Shown here: positions 25,152 to 33,125 of the stretch, piece by piece
How the letters are laid out: every line of letters begins with the position of its first letter
Position numbering within the stretch: position 1 is the first letter of the stretch
NCBI RefSeq assembly: GCF_014873145.1
Contig: NZ_JADBEK010000001.1
Coordinates: 8,494,001-8,558,000 of the forward strand
Source of the DNA: Nonomuraea angiospora
Lineage (GTDB): Bacteria; Actinomycetota; Actinomycetes; Streptosporangiales; Streptosporangiaceae
DNA: 64,000 nt
Direction of reading: 5' to 3'
Notes under the pieces: model-generated
Seen by the model: the letters and a program-made list of their open reading frames with translations, nothing else
Told to the model about the DNA's origin: nothing
The model's database searches: none
Position numbers and translations under genes: made by a program

Positions 25152-26245
25152 GCCGGGATCCTGGCGCTCACGAGGAAGCCGCCGCCGTCCTGGGCGCTGG
25201 TACGGAGCGTGCCGCCGAGCAGCTCCACCCGTTCCCGCAGCCCCACCAGGCCCCAGCCCGCGCCGGGCAGCTCCTCGGGCGGCGACCCCGGCGCCTGGTT
25301 GCGCACCTCCACCTCCAGCTCCCCGGGCCCGTAGCGGATGAGCACGTCCGTGGCGGCGTCGCCCGCGTGCTTGTGCACGTTGGTGAGCGCCTCCTGGACC
25401 ACCCGGTACGCCGTCCGCTCCACGGCCGGCTCGACCGGCCGCGCCTCGCCCTCGTCGTGCCTGGCCACCGCGATGCCCAGGGCGCGGGACTGGTCGAGCA
25501 GCCGGTCGAGGTCCCCCAGGGCGGGCGGCGGCCGGCGCTGGGAGTTCTCGGGCGTGCGCAGGACGCCGAGCACGTCGCGCAGGTTCGCCAGCGCCTCCCG
25601 CCCGATCCCGCCGATCAGGGCGGCGGCCCGCTCCGTCTCCTCGTCGGACGCCCGCATCTCCAGCGCGCCCGCGTGCAGCACCATGAGCGAGACCCGGTGC
25701 GCGACCACGTCGTGCATCTCCCTGGCGATCCTGGCCCGCTCCTGCGCCCTGGCCCGTTCGGCCCGCATGACGTGCTCGTGCTCGCGGCGCTCCGCGCGCT
25801 CCCTGGCCGCTTCCCGGCGGGTGCGCACCAGGAGGCCGAGCGCCAGCGGCAGCCCGATCACGGCCAGCGCCAGGATCAGCGCGTTGCCCGTGGTGGCGGT
25901 CATCAGCTCGTACGGGCCGCCGCGCCCCGCGCCCGCCAGCGCGGCGATCCCGCACACGGCCAGGCAGCCCCCGAGGTACGCGGCCAGGCGCCGCCCGCTC
26001 AGGGCCAGGCCCGCGTAGTAGCAGGCCACCAGCAGCGGCGGCCACATCACCAGCCACACGTAGCCGGCGGCGCCCACCGCGGCCAGCGGCCACCAGGACC
26101 GCCGCGCCTGCCAGGCGGCCAGGCCCGCGACCGCGGCGACCGCGACGAGCACCGGGAACGGCAGGCTCGACGGCACCCCGATCTGCCCGTTCACCACGAG
26201 CAGCGAGGCCGCGAACACACCTGCGCCGAGCAGCACGAACCGCAT
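25148..26245 (-). CDS. NarL-type sensor histidine kinase, 365 aa
   Basis: About five membrane helices in the first 145 residues without a large extracellular domain. A charged linker then leads to the HisKA_3 dimerisation domain (RARIAREMHDVVAHRVSLMV, His in MHDVVAH), and the ATPase domain contains VVQEALTNVHKHAG (N box) and GWGLVGLRERVELLGG (G box). It probably senses a membrane signal. Four-base overlap with its response regulator. Confidence 0.92.
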   Translation of the reverse strand: MRFVLLGAGVFAASLLVVNGQIGVPSSLPFPVLVAVAAVAGLAAWQARRSWWPLAAVGAAGYVWLVMWPPLLVACYYAGLALSGRRLAAYLGGCLAVCGIAALAGAGRGGPYELMTATTGNALILALAVIGLPLALGLLVRTRREAARERAERREHEHVMRAERARAQERARIAREMHDVVAHRVSLMVLHAGALEMRASDEETERAAALIGGIGREALANLRDVLGVLRTPENSQRRPPPALGDLDRLLDQSRALGIAVARHDEGEARPVEPAVERTAYRVVQEALTNVHKHAGDAATDVLIRYGPGELEVEVRNQAPGSPPEELPGAGWGLVGLRERVELLGGTLRTSAQDGGGFLVSARIPA

Positions 26246-26300
26246 GCCTCACAGCGTAGGGGCCACCCGGAAAGGGACATTACGACGAAAGTAGCAACAG

Positions 26301-26315
26301 CCGATCGACGATCGG
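26301..26315. promoter_or_regulatory. 15-bp perfect palindrome between divergent kinase and hydrolase genes
   Basis: CCGATCG-A-CGATCGG is a perfect palindrome 40 bp before the hydrolase start and 55 bp before the kinase start. It may be an operator for either gene. No protein can be assigned. Confidence 0.45.
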
Positions 26316-26354
26316 GGCGTCCCGGGCGGCGGCCCCCGGCACCAGCCTGGGCCC

Positions 26355-27431
26355 ATGCGTAAAACCCTCGCGACAGTCGTGACGTCCCTGGCCGTCCTCG
26401 CCGGAGCAGCACCGGCGCAGGCGGCCGACCTTGCCCTTCCGAAGCCGACCGGGCCGCGGCCCGTCGGCACGACCAGCCTGCACCTGGTGGACTCGAGCCG
26501 CCCCGACCCCTGGAACCCCGAGGCGTCCCGGCGCGAGCTGATGGTCTCGCTCTGGTACCCGGCCAGGAAGGCCGCGGGGCGGCCCGCGCCGTACGTGACG
26601 CCCCAGGAGTCGGCCGCCATCGTGAAGGGCTTCCCGGACGTCTCCCCGGACGCGCTCACGAAGACCAGGACGTACGCCAGGCTCGACGCCCCCGTGAGAG
26701 GGGGCAGGCTGCCCCTGGTCGTCATGTCGCCGGGCTTCTCCTTCCCGCGCGCCACCCTGACCTCGCTGGCCGAGGAGCTGGCGAGCAGGGGATACCTGGT
26801 GGCGGCGGTGGAGCACACGTACGAGTCGGTCGCGACCACGTTCCCCGACGGCCGGACCACCACCTGCCTGGCCTGCGTGAAGGGCCAAGACAACGTCAAG
26901 GTGGCCGCGAGCCGGGTCAAGGACGTGCGGTTCGTGCTCGGCGAGCTGGTCAGGGGCCGGTGGGGCAAGGCGATCGACCGGTCGAGGATCGCCATGGTCG
27001 GCCACTCCATGGGCGGGTACGCCACCGCCCAGACCATGCTGGCCGACACCCGGATCAAGGCCGGCGTCAACCTGGACGGCACGTTCGCGCTGGACGAGCC
27101 GCTCGACCGGCCGTTCATGCTGGTCGGGGCGCCGGGGCACGCCCCCGGCTACGGCTCCTGGGACAGGGCCTGGACCAATCTGAAGGGCTGGAAGCGCTGG
27201 ATCACGGTGGCGGGGACCGACCACTCGGCGTTCGTGGACTACGCCGTGCTCAGGCCGGCGCTCGGCCTGCCCGCGCAGGAGCTGGACGGCGCGCGGGCGC
27301 TGCGGATCACCCGCGCTCACCTGGTCGGCTTCCTCGACCTGCACCTGCTCGGTAAGCGGACCCCGGTCGAGGCTTATCCCGAGGTCACCGATCACGCCCG
27401 GAACGCGTCGGCGTTCTCCGAGGCCCACTGA
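26355..27431 (+). CDS. Secreted alpha/beta hydrolase (PAF-acetylhydrolase/dienelactone-hydrolase-like), 358 aa
   Basis: Signal peptide MRKTLATVVTSLAVLAGAAPAQA with cleavage after AQA, so it is exported. The catalytic serine is in the elbow AMVGHSMGGYATA (about residue 218). The oxyanion-strand region PLVVMSPGFSFPRATLTSLAEEL and a late His (TDHSAF, about residue 297) complete a plausible triad. LMVSLWYPARKA near the N-terminus is typical of the bacterial PAF-AH/lipase group. Substrate unknown (short ester or lipid). It overlaps the end of the convergent NmrA-like gene by 40 bp. Confidence 0.82.
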   Translation: MRKTLATVVTSLAVLAGAAPAQAADLALPKPTGPRPVGTTSLHLVDSSRPDPWNPEASRRELMVSLWYPARKAAGRPAPYVTPQESAAIVKGFPDVSPDALTKTRTYARLDAPVRGGRLPLVVMSPGFSFPRATLTSLAEELASRGYLVAAVEHTYESVATTFPDGRTTTCLACVKGQDNVKVAASRVKDVRFVLGELVRGRWGKAIDRSRIAMVGHSMGGYATAQTMLADTRIKAGVNLDGTFALDEPLDRPFMLVGAPGHAPGYGSWDRAWTNLKGWKRWITVAGTDHSAFVDYAVLRPALGLPAQELDGARALRITRAHLVGFLDLHLLGKRTPVEAYPEVTDHARNASAFSEAH

Positions 27432-28216
27432 GCGAAGCTGCGCGCGTCCCGGCCGGTGATCTCGCGCACGGTCGGGACCACCGTGTAGCCGACCTCCGGG
27501 GTGTCGCCCAGGGCGTGGACAAGGAACTCGATGGTCTGCTCGCCCATGCCGTCGGCGGCCCACTTGGCCCGCGCCTCGTCCACGGTCAGCTCCACGTACT
27601 CGACGCGGCTGCCGATCGAGGTGCCCAGGATCTCGACCTTCTGCCTGAGCGTGATCGCCTCGGGACCCGTCAGCACGTACGTCCTGCCGCCGTGGCCGCC
27701 CTCGACCAGCACCGTCGCGGCCACGGCGGCGATGTCGCGCTCGTGCACGAGGGCGCTCAGCCGGTCGCCGAACGGCTCCTTGATGACGCCTTCCGTCTTC
27801 ACGGTCTGCGCCCACCAGCGCAGCGTGTTGGACATGAACTCGACCGGGTGCAGCAGCGTCCACTCCACCTCGGTCGCGGCCAGCGCCTGCTCGAGCGGGC
27901 CGTCCTCGCGGCCGCCCAGCACGGTGACCCGCCGCACGCCCGCCTTGACGGCCAGCTCCACGATCGCGGCGCCGTCCGGCAGGGGCGCGTAGTCGTCGCC
28001 CGCGAAGTTGATGAGGTGCGCGCCGGTGACGCCCTCGAAGGCGTCCTTCAGCGTCTCGGGCCGGGCGAGGTCACCGGCGACGACCTCGACGCTCTCGGGG
28101 AGTCCGGCCTTGGCGGGGTTCCGGGTCAGGGCGCGTACGTGCTGCCCGGCCGCGAGGAGCTCCTCGACGACGAGACGGCCGACGGTCCCGGTGGCTCCGG
28201 TGACGAGGATGGTCAT
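27392..28216 (-). CDS. NmrA-like NAD(P)-binding protein, 274 aa
   Basis: Opens with TILVTGATGTVGRLVVEEL (dinucleotide motif), then VRALTRNPAKAGLP and VEVVAGDL, a layout of the NmrA/NAD(P)H:quinone-like atypical SDRs. VRRVTVLGGRE and the C-terminal YVELTVDEARAKW are also family-like. It is a paralogue of the reductase at 10.4 kb by domain but clearly diverged. It lies 61 bp downstream of the FAD monooxygenase on the same strand and may be cotranscribed or use the inverted repeat between them. Confidence 0.8.
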   Translation of the reverse strand: MTILVTGATGTVGRLVVEELLAAGQHVRALTRNPAKAGLPESVEVVAGDLARPETLKDAFEGVTGAHLINFAGDDYAPLPDGAAIVELAVKAGVRRVTVLGGREDGPLEQALAATEVEWTLLHPVEFMSNTLRWWAQTVKTEGVIKEPFGDRLSALVHERDIAAVAATVLVEGGHGGRTYVLTGPEAITLRQKVEILGTSIGSRVEYVELTVDEARAKWAADGMGEQTIEFLVHALGDTPEVGYTVVPTVREITGRDARSFAQWASENADAFRA

Positions 28217-28244
28217 GGCGAACCCCTTTTTCTTTGGAACGGAA

Positions 28245-28270
28245 CGTTCTGCTCTTAGTGTAGCAGAACG
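28245..28270. promoter_or_regulatory. Inverted repeat CGTTCTGCT-N8-AGCAGAACG between monooxygenase and NmrA genes
   Basis: Perfect 9-bp arms with an 8-nt spacer between two same-strand genes, flanked by GGAACG direct repeats. It could be an operator for the NmrA-like gene or a transcript hairpin. Confidence 0.5.
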
Positions 28271-28277
28271 GAACGCT

Positions 28278-29456
28278 TCATTCCGAGTAGTTCTTGAGCG
28301 AGATGGCGTTCGCGGCGCGGTGGATGGGGCCGGCGATCCTGTCGATCATCCGGTCGCGGCCGGGCAGGTGCGGGAGCAGCCTGAGCATCCTGGTCTGGAA
28401 CCAGATGGCCACGGGCGAGCCGATCACCATGCCCTTGACGTTGGCCGGCCCGAGCGCCTGGTTGGCCTCGACGAACTCGCGCATCTCGCGCTCGTAGCCC
28501 TCCGCCCCGCCACCGCCGGCCAGCTCGCCGGCCAGCACGTACGCGCCCACGAGCGCCAGGCTCGTGCCCTGCCCGGAGGCCGGCGAGGCGCAGTACGCCG
28601 CGTCGCCCACCAGCACGACGCGCCCCTTGGACCAGCTGTCCAGGTGGATCTGGGTGACCGAGTCGAAGTAGAAGTCCTTGGCGTCGCGTACGGACTCCAG
28701 CAGCGCGGGCACCTCCCAGCCCACCCCCGCCATGGCCTTCACCAGCAGGTCCTTCTGGCCCTCGACGTCGCGGTGATCGTAGGCCAGCGGCTCGGACGAC
28801 CACATGAACAGCGCCTTGGCGCGGGTGTCCTGGCGGGTGCTGTAGACGTTCGCGGTCCGGCCCGGGGCCGCGTGCACGGCCTCCTCGCGGTCCAGGCCCA
28901 GGGTGTTGGGGACGGTGCAGATGGAGATGTAGTAGCCGAGGTCGCGGGCGTACTGGGACTCCTCGCCGAAGGCGATCCTCCTGGTGTTGGAGTGCGCGCC
29001 GTCGGCCCCGACGACCAGGTCGAACCTGCGGGGCGCCGAGCGCTCGAACGTCACCGTGCCGTCCTCCGCGATGTCCGTGACCGAGTCACCGAAGACGTAG
29101 TCGACGTCGTGGCGGGTGAGGTCGTACAGGAGCTCGTTGAGGTCGCCGCGCATGATCTCGGCGTCGTCGCCCGTGCGCCCGCCGAACAGGTCGGCGTCCA
29201 TGGTCGCGACCTTCCTGCCCCTGGCGTCGTAGTGGGTGGCGATCCGCATGTCCGTGCTCGCCGCGCGGACCGCCTCCATGAGGCCCATGCGCTCGACGAC
29301 CCGGAGGGCCGCGCCCCGGATGTCCACCTTGTAGCCGCCCTCGCGGATCGCGGGGGCCCGCTCGACCACGGTCACGTCGAAGCCGTGCCGCCTGAGCCAG
29401 TACGCGGTCGCGGTGCCGGCGATGCTCGCCCCTGAGATGAGGATGCTCTTCGTCAT
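28278..29456 (-). CDS. FAD-dependent monooxygenase (PHBH family), 392 aa
   Basis: Single-component aromatic-hydroxylase-like flavoprotein. N-terminal dinucleotide motif ILISGASIAGTATAYWLRR with VVERAP at the end of strand 2, the DG segment LVVGADGAHSNTRR, and the GD motif VLVGDAAYCASPASGQGTSLAL that contacts FAD. Length normal. The substrate is unknown; relatives hydroxylate phenols, tetracyclines or rifamycins. Divergent from a TetR gene whose operator overlaps the shared promoter. Confidence 0.87.
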   Translation of the reverse strand: MTKSILISGASIAGTATAYWLRRHGFDVTVVERAPAIREGGYKVDIRGAALRVVERMGLMEAVRAASTDMRIATHYDARGRKVATMDADLFGGRTGDDAEIMRGDLNELLYDLTRHDVDYVFGDSVTDIAEDGTVTFERSAPRRFDLVVGADGAHSNTRRIAFGEESQYARDLGYYISICTVPNTLGLDREEAVHAAPGRTANVYSTRQDTRAKALFMWSSEPLAYDHRDVEGQKDLLVKAMAGVGWEVPALLESVRDAKDFYFDSVTQIHLDSWSKGRVVLVGDAAYCASPASGQGTSLALVGAYVLAGELAGGGGAEGYEREMREFVEANQALGPANVKGMVIGSPVAIWFQTRMLRLLPHLPGRDRMIDRIAGPIHRAANAISLKNYSE

Positions 29457-29485
29457 GCCCCAGACGGTACAGATGTCTCAGACGC

Positions 29486-29498
29486 TTGTCTAGGACAA
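29486..29498. promoter_or_regulatory. Probable TetR operator TTGTC-TAG-GACAA
   Basis: Perfect 5-bp inverted repeat with a 3-nt spacer in the 73-bp gap between the monooxygenase and TetR starts. TAGGCT (29518-29523) follows and lies 6 nt before the TetR ATG, giving a leaderless promoter. Binding would block both promoters. Confidence 0.55.
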
Positions 29499-29529
29499 AA
29501 TTTCAAGACAGTTGTGCTAGGCTCCGGGC

Positions 29530-30096
29530 ATGGGAAACAGGGAAGATCTGCTGGCCGGGGCCAAGCGGTGCCTGATCGAGAAGGGCTACTCGCGTACGAC
29601 GGCGCGCGACATCGCCAACGCGTCCGGGGTGAGCCTGGCGGGCATCGGTTACCACTTCAAGTCGAAGGAGGCGCTGATGAACGAGGCGCTCTTCGAGGCG
29701 ATGCGGGAGTGGGGGGACGACCTGGCGGCGACCCTGACGGCCGACGTCCAGCCGGACGCCACGCCGCTGGAGCGGTTCGAGACGGCCTGGGACCGGGTGG
29801 TGGAGTCGTTCACCCGCCTGCGGCCGCTGTGGCTGACGCAGTTCGAGCTGCTGGGGCAGATCGACCACCTGCCGGAGGTGCGCGAGCAGCTGGTGCAGGC
29901 CACGGGGGAGGCGCGGCTGGGGCTGGCCGAGCTGTTCGAGGGGGTGGAGCTGGGGGGCGATCCGGAGCGCGAGCGGCTGGCGGGGGCGCTCTACCAGGCG
30001 CTGCTGACGGGTTTCCTGTCGCAGTGGCTCCTCGACCCGGCCGGCGCCCTGTCGGGCCGCGAGGTCGTCGCAGCCCTCCGCTCATTCACCTCCTGA
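29530..30096 (+). CDS. TetR-family regulator, 188 aa
   Basis: HTH region GAKRCLIEKGYSRTTARDIANASGVSLAGIGYHFKSKEALM is canonical. The effector domain (about residues 80-188) has no recognisable ligand motif. It is divergent from the FAD monooxygenase and probably controls the monooxygenase-NmrA pair. The ATG is leaderless by position of TAGGCT. Confidence 0.9.
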   Translation: MGNREDLLAGAKRCLIEKGYSRTTARDIANASGVSLAGIGYHFKSKEALMNEALFEAMREWGDDLAATLTADVQPDATPLERFETAWDRVVESFTRLRPLWLTQFELLGQIDHLPEVREQLVQATGEARLGLAELFEGVELGGDPERERLAGALYQALLTGFLSQWLLDPAGALSGREVVAALRSFTS

Positions 30097-30104
30097 CGAG
30101 ACGG

Positions 30105-30743
30105 TCAGAAGGCGCTGATGGTGGCGGGGGCGCGTTCGGTGCGGCTGAGCGTGCGGATGACCGCCGTGGCCCCGTGCCGGTGGACGGCCAGCCGGGCCAG
30201 CAGTTCGACCACGGGGTCGATGATCGAGGACGGCAGCTCCGGCGTGTCCAGCCCCACGCTCGCCGCCAGGTCGTCCGAGTGCACGACCAGCTCCACGAGC
30301 CGCGTGAGCAGGAAGTCGTCGAGCCGCAGCGACCACCCCGCCCACGGCAGGCCCACGACCCGGTCGCCGGGTTCGGCGGCCAGGGCGGCGGTCAGCGCGT
30401 CGAGCAGCGCCTGCGTCCGGTCGGCCAGCGCCGCGGGCCCGTCGGCGGCGGCGGCCTGGCCGCCGCGCCTGATGCTCACGTTGCTCTCGTGGTCGAGCCC
30501 CGCCTGCACCCACGGCGACCTCGAGTAGTGCTCCAGGAGCTCGACCGGCTCGCCGGCCACGCCGTCGGGCGCGAGGACGTCACGGACGCGGACGAGCTGG
30601 TGGGCCAGGTGCCCGGCCAGCCCCGCGACGCTGAACTCGGTCAGCGCGCTCGGCTTGTCCCAGGCCGCCGCCACGGCGGGATGGCGCAGCAGGGACACCG
30701 CGGACGTCGCGGCCACCAGATAGGACTGCCTGATTTCCCCCAT
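30105..30743 (-). CDS. Mycothiol-dependent maleylpyruvate-isomerase-type (MDMPI) protein, 212 aa
   Basis: DinB-like four-helix fold of the MDMPI N-terminal family, with the metal-site segments AGLAGHLAHQLVRVRDVL and LLTRLVELVVHSDDLAAS (His-rich helices). In characterised relatives a divalent metal and mycothiol take part in isomerisation or detoxification. The substrate here is unknown. Same strand as the SMR gene upstream, 19 bp apart, so it may be the last gene of the azoreductase-SMR operon. GGAAGGG lies upstream of ATG. Confidence 0.75.
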   Translation of the reverse strand: MGEIRQSYLVAATSAVSLLRHPAVAAAWDKPSALTEFSVAGLAGHLAHQLVRVRDVLAPDGVAGEPVELLEHYSRSPWVQAGLDHESNVSIRRGGQAAAADGPAALADRTQALLDALTAALAAEPGDRVVGLPWAGWSLRLDDFLLTRLVELVVHSDDLAASVGLDTPELPSSIIDPVVELLARLAVHRHGATAVIRTLSRTERAPATISAF

Positions 30744-30762
30744 TTGCCGCCCTTCCTCTGGT

Positions 30763-31077
30763 TTAGGTGGTAACTCGCGCCAACACTATCCCTCCGACAA
30801 TCAGGGCGAGCGCCGCCATCCTGCCGACCGAGACGGGGTCGTCGTTGAGCGCGATGCCCAGGGTGATCGCGCCGACCGCGCCGATGCCCGTGAAGACGGC
30901 GTACGCGGTGCCGACGGGCAGCGTGTTCATCGCCTGGGACAGCAGCCAGACGGCGGCGGCCATCAGGACGAGGCTCACGAGCGTCGGCACCGGCCGGGTG
31001 AAGTTGTGCGTCGGCTTGATGCTCTGCGACCACGCCACTTCGACGAGGCCGGCGAGGAGCAGGACGAGCCAGTTCAC
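30763..31077 (-). CDS. SMR-family exporter, Gdx/SugE type, 104 aa
   Basis: Four-helix small multidrug resistance subunit. The essential Glu lies in TM1 (VLLLAGLVEVAWSQSIK), LPVGTAYAVFTGIGAVGAI is the TM3 signature and LALIVGGIVLARV is TM4. The sequence is closer to SugE/Gdx (guanidinium exporters) than to EmrE. No guanidine riboswitch was seen, and the gene instead overlaps the azoreductase by 4 bp (GTGA). The start GTG 31077 fits the usual N-terminus. It works as a dimer in the membrane. Confidence 0.88.
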   Translation of the reverse strand: MNWLVLLLAGLVEVAWSQSIKPTHNFTRPVPTLVSLVLMAAAVWLLSQAMNTLPVGTAYAVFTGIGAVGAITLGIALNDDPVSVGRMAALALIVGGIVLARVTT

Positions 31078-31703
31078 CGGGCCGCCTCCTTGAGCGCCGC
31101 CGCCAGGGACTCCTCGTGCCTGTCGCGCAGGTCCGCCAGGGCCGGATCGAGCCGCGCGTTGACCAGCTCCGCGTGGATGAACGTCACGTCCTCGACCCTG
31201 AAGTGCCCCTTGAAGAAGTCGCGCAGGTAGCGCTCCTGGTGGTCGTAGGGCTCGCGGGGCGTGCCCGGCCCGTACGCGCCGCCCCGCGCGCTCGTCACCA
31301 CGAACGAGCGGCCTTCGAGCGACATCTTCGGGAACGTGATCTGGTCGAGCCAGGCCTTGAGTGAGGAGGGGATCGAGTAGTTGTACATGGGCGTGCCGAT
31401 CAGGATCACCTCGGCCGCCACCACCTCGTCGAGCAGCGGCTCCACGACGGCCCACGCCTGCCGCTGGGCGGGCGTCCGCACCGCCTCCCGATATCGCGAA
31501 ATGTCGGTGATCTTGTGTTCGAGGAGGTGGTCGCAGAGCTCGGTCCACGCCTCGCCGATGTGCGGCACCGGCTGCGCGGCCAGGTCCCGGTACGCGTACG
31601 GGCGATCGGGGTGCGCCGCCCGCCACGTGTCGGCGTACACGGCGGACAACCTTCGCGAGAACGACGACGCCCGGCGCGCGCTCGCGTCCAGATGCAGCAA
31701 CAT
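31074..31703 (-). CDS. azoR: FMN-dependent NADH-azoreductase/quinone reductase, 209 aa
   Basis: Flavodoxin-like AzoR/AcpD protein. N-terminal phosphate loop LHLDASARRASSFSRRLS, the FMN-contact segment GTPMYNYSIPSSLKAWLDQI and RSFVVTSARGGAYGPG near the third flavin loop. It reduces quinones and azo compounds with NADH in relatives. GGGAGAG lies before ATG 31703; the longer frame upstream overlaps the TetR gene. Operon with the SMR exporter; a 23-bp perfect palindrome 12 bp upstream indicates control by the divergent TetR. Confidence 0.88.
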   Translation of the reverse strand: MLLHLDASARRASSFSRRLSAVYADTWRAAHPDRPYAYRDLAAQPVPHIGEAWTELCDHLLEHKITDISRYREAVRTPAQRQAWAVVEPLLDEVVAAEVILIGTPMYNYSIPSSLKAWLDQITFPKMSLEGRSFVVTSARGGAYGPGTPREPYDHQERYLRDFFKGHFRVEDVTFIHAELVNARLDPALADLRDRHEESLAAALKEAAR

Positions 31704-31714
31704 GGTCTCTCCCT

Positions 31715-31737
31715 GAAGTGGACACGCTGTCCACTTC
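31715..31737. promoter_or_regulatory. 23-bp perfect TetR operator, with a second half-related site at 31746-31758
   Basis: GAAGTGGACA-CGC-TGTCCACTTC is a perfect palindrome with 10-bp arms. A related GGAC-N5-GTCC site begins at 31747, and TACAAT (31763-31768) lies 7 nt before the TetR ATG. The gap between the divergent azoreductase and TetR genes is only 72 bp, so one protein can silence both. Confidence 0.8.
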
Positions 31738-31775
31738 AATATAACCGGACGCCGTGTCCACATACAATGGGACGC

Positions 31776-32336
31776 ATGGAGAGAGCCGACGCCGCGCGGA
31801 ACCGCGCGCGCATCCTGGAGGCGGCCGCGCAGCTCTTCGCGGAGCGGCTCCCGCAGGACGTGACGATGGACGACATCGCCAAGAAGGCCGGGGTGGGCCG
31901 GGGCACGCTCTACCGCCGCTACCCCGACCGGGCGTCGATCGCCGTCGCGCTCCTCGACGAGCACGAGCGGGCGCTCCAGGAGCGGCTGCTGCGCGGAGAC
32001 CCGCCGCTCGGCCCGGGAGCGCCGCCCGGCGAGCGGCTCGCCGCCTTCTACGCCGCGATGGTGCGCCTGCTGGAGGACCACCGGCACCTGGTCCTCGGCT
32101 CGGAAGTGGGCCGCTCGCGCTTCGAGACGGGCGCGTACGGCTTCTGGCGGGCGCACGTGCGCGCGCTCCTGGTCGCGGCCCGCACCCCGGACCCCGACGC
32201 GCTGGTGGACGTCCTGCTCGCGCCGCTGGCCCCCGAGGTGTACGGCTACCAGCGCGCGGTGCTCGGCCTGACCCCGGAGCAGATCACGCGGGCGCTGGCC
32301 GAGCTCACGGCGACCCTCAGGTCAGGGCCTTCCTGA
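31776..32336 (+). CDS. TetR-family regulator of the azoreductase-SMR operon, 186 aa
   Basis: HTH: AARNRARILEAAAQLFAE then VTMDDIAKKAGVGRGTLYRRYPDRASIA. The C-terminal domain is of the common actinobacterial type, with GYQRAVLGLTPEQITRALAEL at the end. ATG 31776 fits a leaderless transcript from TACAAT; an in-frame ATG at 31767 sits inside the -10. The long palindrome next to it is its likely operator. Overlaps the convergent nucleotidyltransferase gene by 20 bp. Confidence 0.9.
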   Translation: MERADAARNRARILEAAAQLFAERLPQDVTMDDIAKKAGVGRGTLYRRYPDRASIAVALLDEHERALQERLLRGDPPLGPGAPPGERLAAFYAAMVRLLEDHRHLVLGSEVGRSRFETGAYGFWRAHVRALLVAARTPDPDALVDVLLAPLAPEVYGYQRAVLGLTPEQITRALAELTATLRSGPS

Positions 32337-33045
32337 TGGCCGACCTGACGAACGCGCGGGCCAGCCGCCCCCTCCTGAACCGGCTCAGCACCGGCCGCGG
32401 CGTGCCGTACCTGCGCGCCCGGATGTCGGCCACCACGCTCTCGGGCGCCCCCAGCTCGGCGAGCACGTCGAGGGCCTCCCGCTTGCTGATCATCCGCCCT
32501 TCGCGCAGCGTGACCGTGGCCCGGGCGACCGTGAGCAGGCCCAGGTCCACCCAGATGTCACGCAGCCAGCGCCGCCGGGCCCGCGTCTTGACGAGCCAGT
32601 AGTCGCGCAGGTCACCGCGTACGAAGTCGGTCAGCTCCTCGTCCGACACCGGCGGCAGCAGCTCGGCGGGCGGCGGGCCGTACAGCTCCAAAGGCGCTTC
32701 GTGCAGCTCGCGGCGGGTGACCGCGCTGACGGGACGGCGGAAGATGCGCTCGTGCGCCCAGGTCACGTGCTCGGCCGAGGGCTCGGCCAGCTCCTGCCTG
32801 GCCAGGTACGAGCAGTGCAGCCGCGCGGCCAGCGGCCCGTCGAGCCCCCGGTGGACGGCCTTGATCCGGCGCCACTGCTCCATCGTCACCGGCGCGTCGA
32901 CGACCGCGATCAGATCCAGGTCGCTGCGGCCGGGCTGGTAGTCATCGGTGGCGAGCGAACCGTGCGCCCATAAGGCGACCAAGGGCACGGCCGGTTCGAC
33001 GCCCCGGAGAAAGTCGCTCAGCAGTCGTTCGGTCGCCGCGTGCAT
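32317..33045 (-). CDS. Nucleotidyltransferase (aminoglycoside-adenylyltransferase-like), 242 aa
   Basis: Pol-beta-type nucleotidyltransferase. The catalytic site LWAHGSLATDDYQPGRSDLDLIAVV has the GS loop and the SDxD acidic pair at residues about 26-46. The rest resembles the DUF4111/ANT-like group with a helical C-terminal domain. It may modify an antibiotic or a cellular substrate; resistance cannot be concluded from sequence. ATG 33045 is preferred to an in-frame TTG or ATG farther upstream. Confidence 0.72.
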   Translation of the reverse strand: MHAATERLLSDFLRGVEPAVPLVALWAHGSLATDDYQPGRSDLDLIAVVDAPVTMEQWRRIKAVHRGLDGPLAARLHCSYLARQELAEPSAEHVTWAHERIFRRPVSAVTRRELHEAPLELYGPPPAELLPPVSDEELTDFVRGDLRDYWLVKTRARRRWLRDIWVDLGLLTVARATVTLREGRMISKREALDVLAELGAPESVVADIRARRYGTPRPVLSRFRRGRLARAFVRSAIRKALT

Positions 33046-33125
33046 ACTGGCAACTATGATCGATAAACCGCCGAGTGGGAAAGCCGCGCAGATCACAGCG
33101 GGTCCCCGCGGCTCCGGTCACTTCC

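Noticed and set aside
30763..31740. Guanidine riboswitch for the SMR exporter
   Set aside because: The upstream DNA is coding sequence of the azoreductase and a TetR operator, without the guanidine-aptamer motifs.
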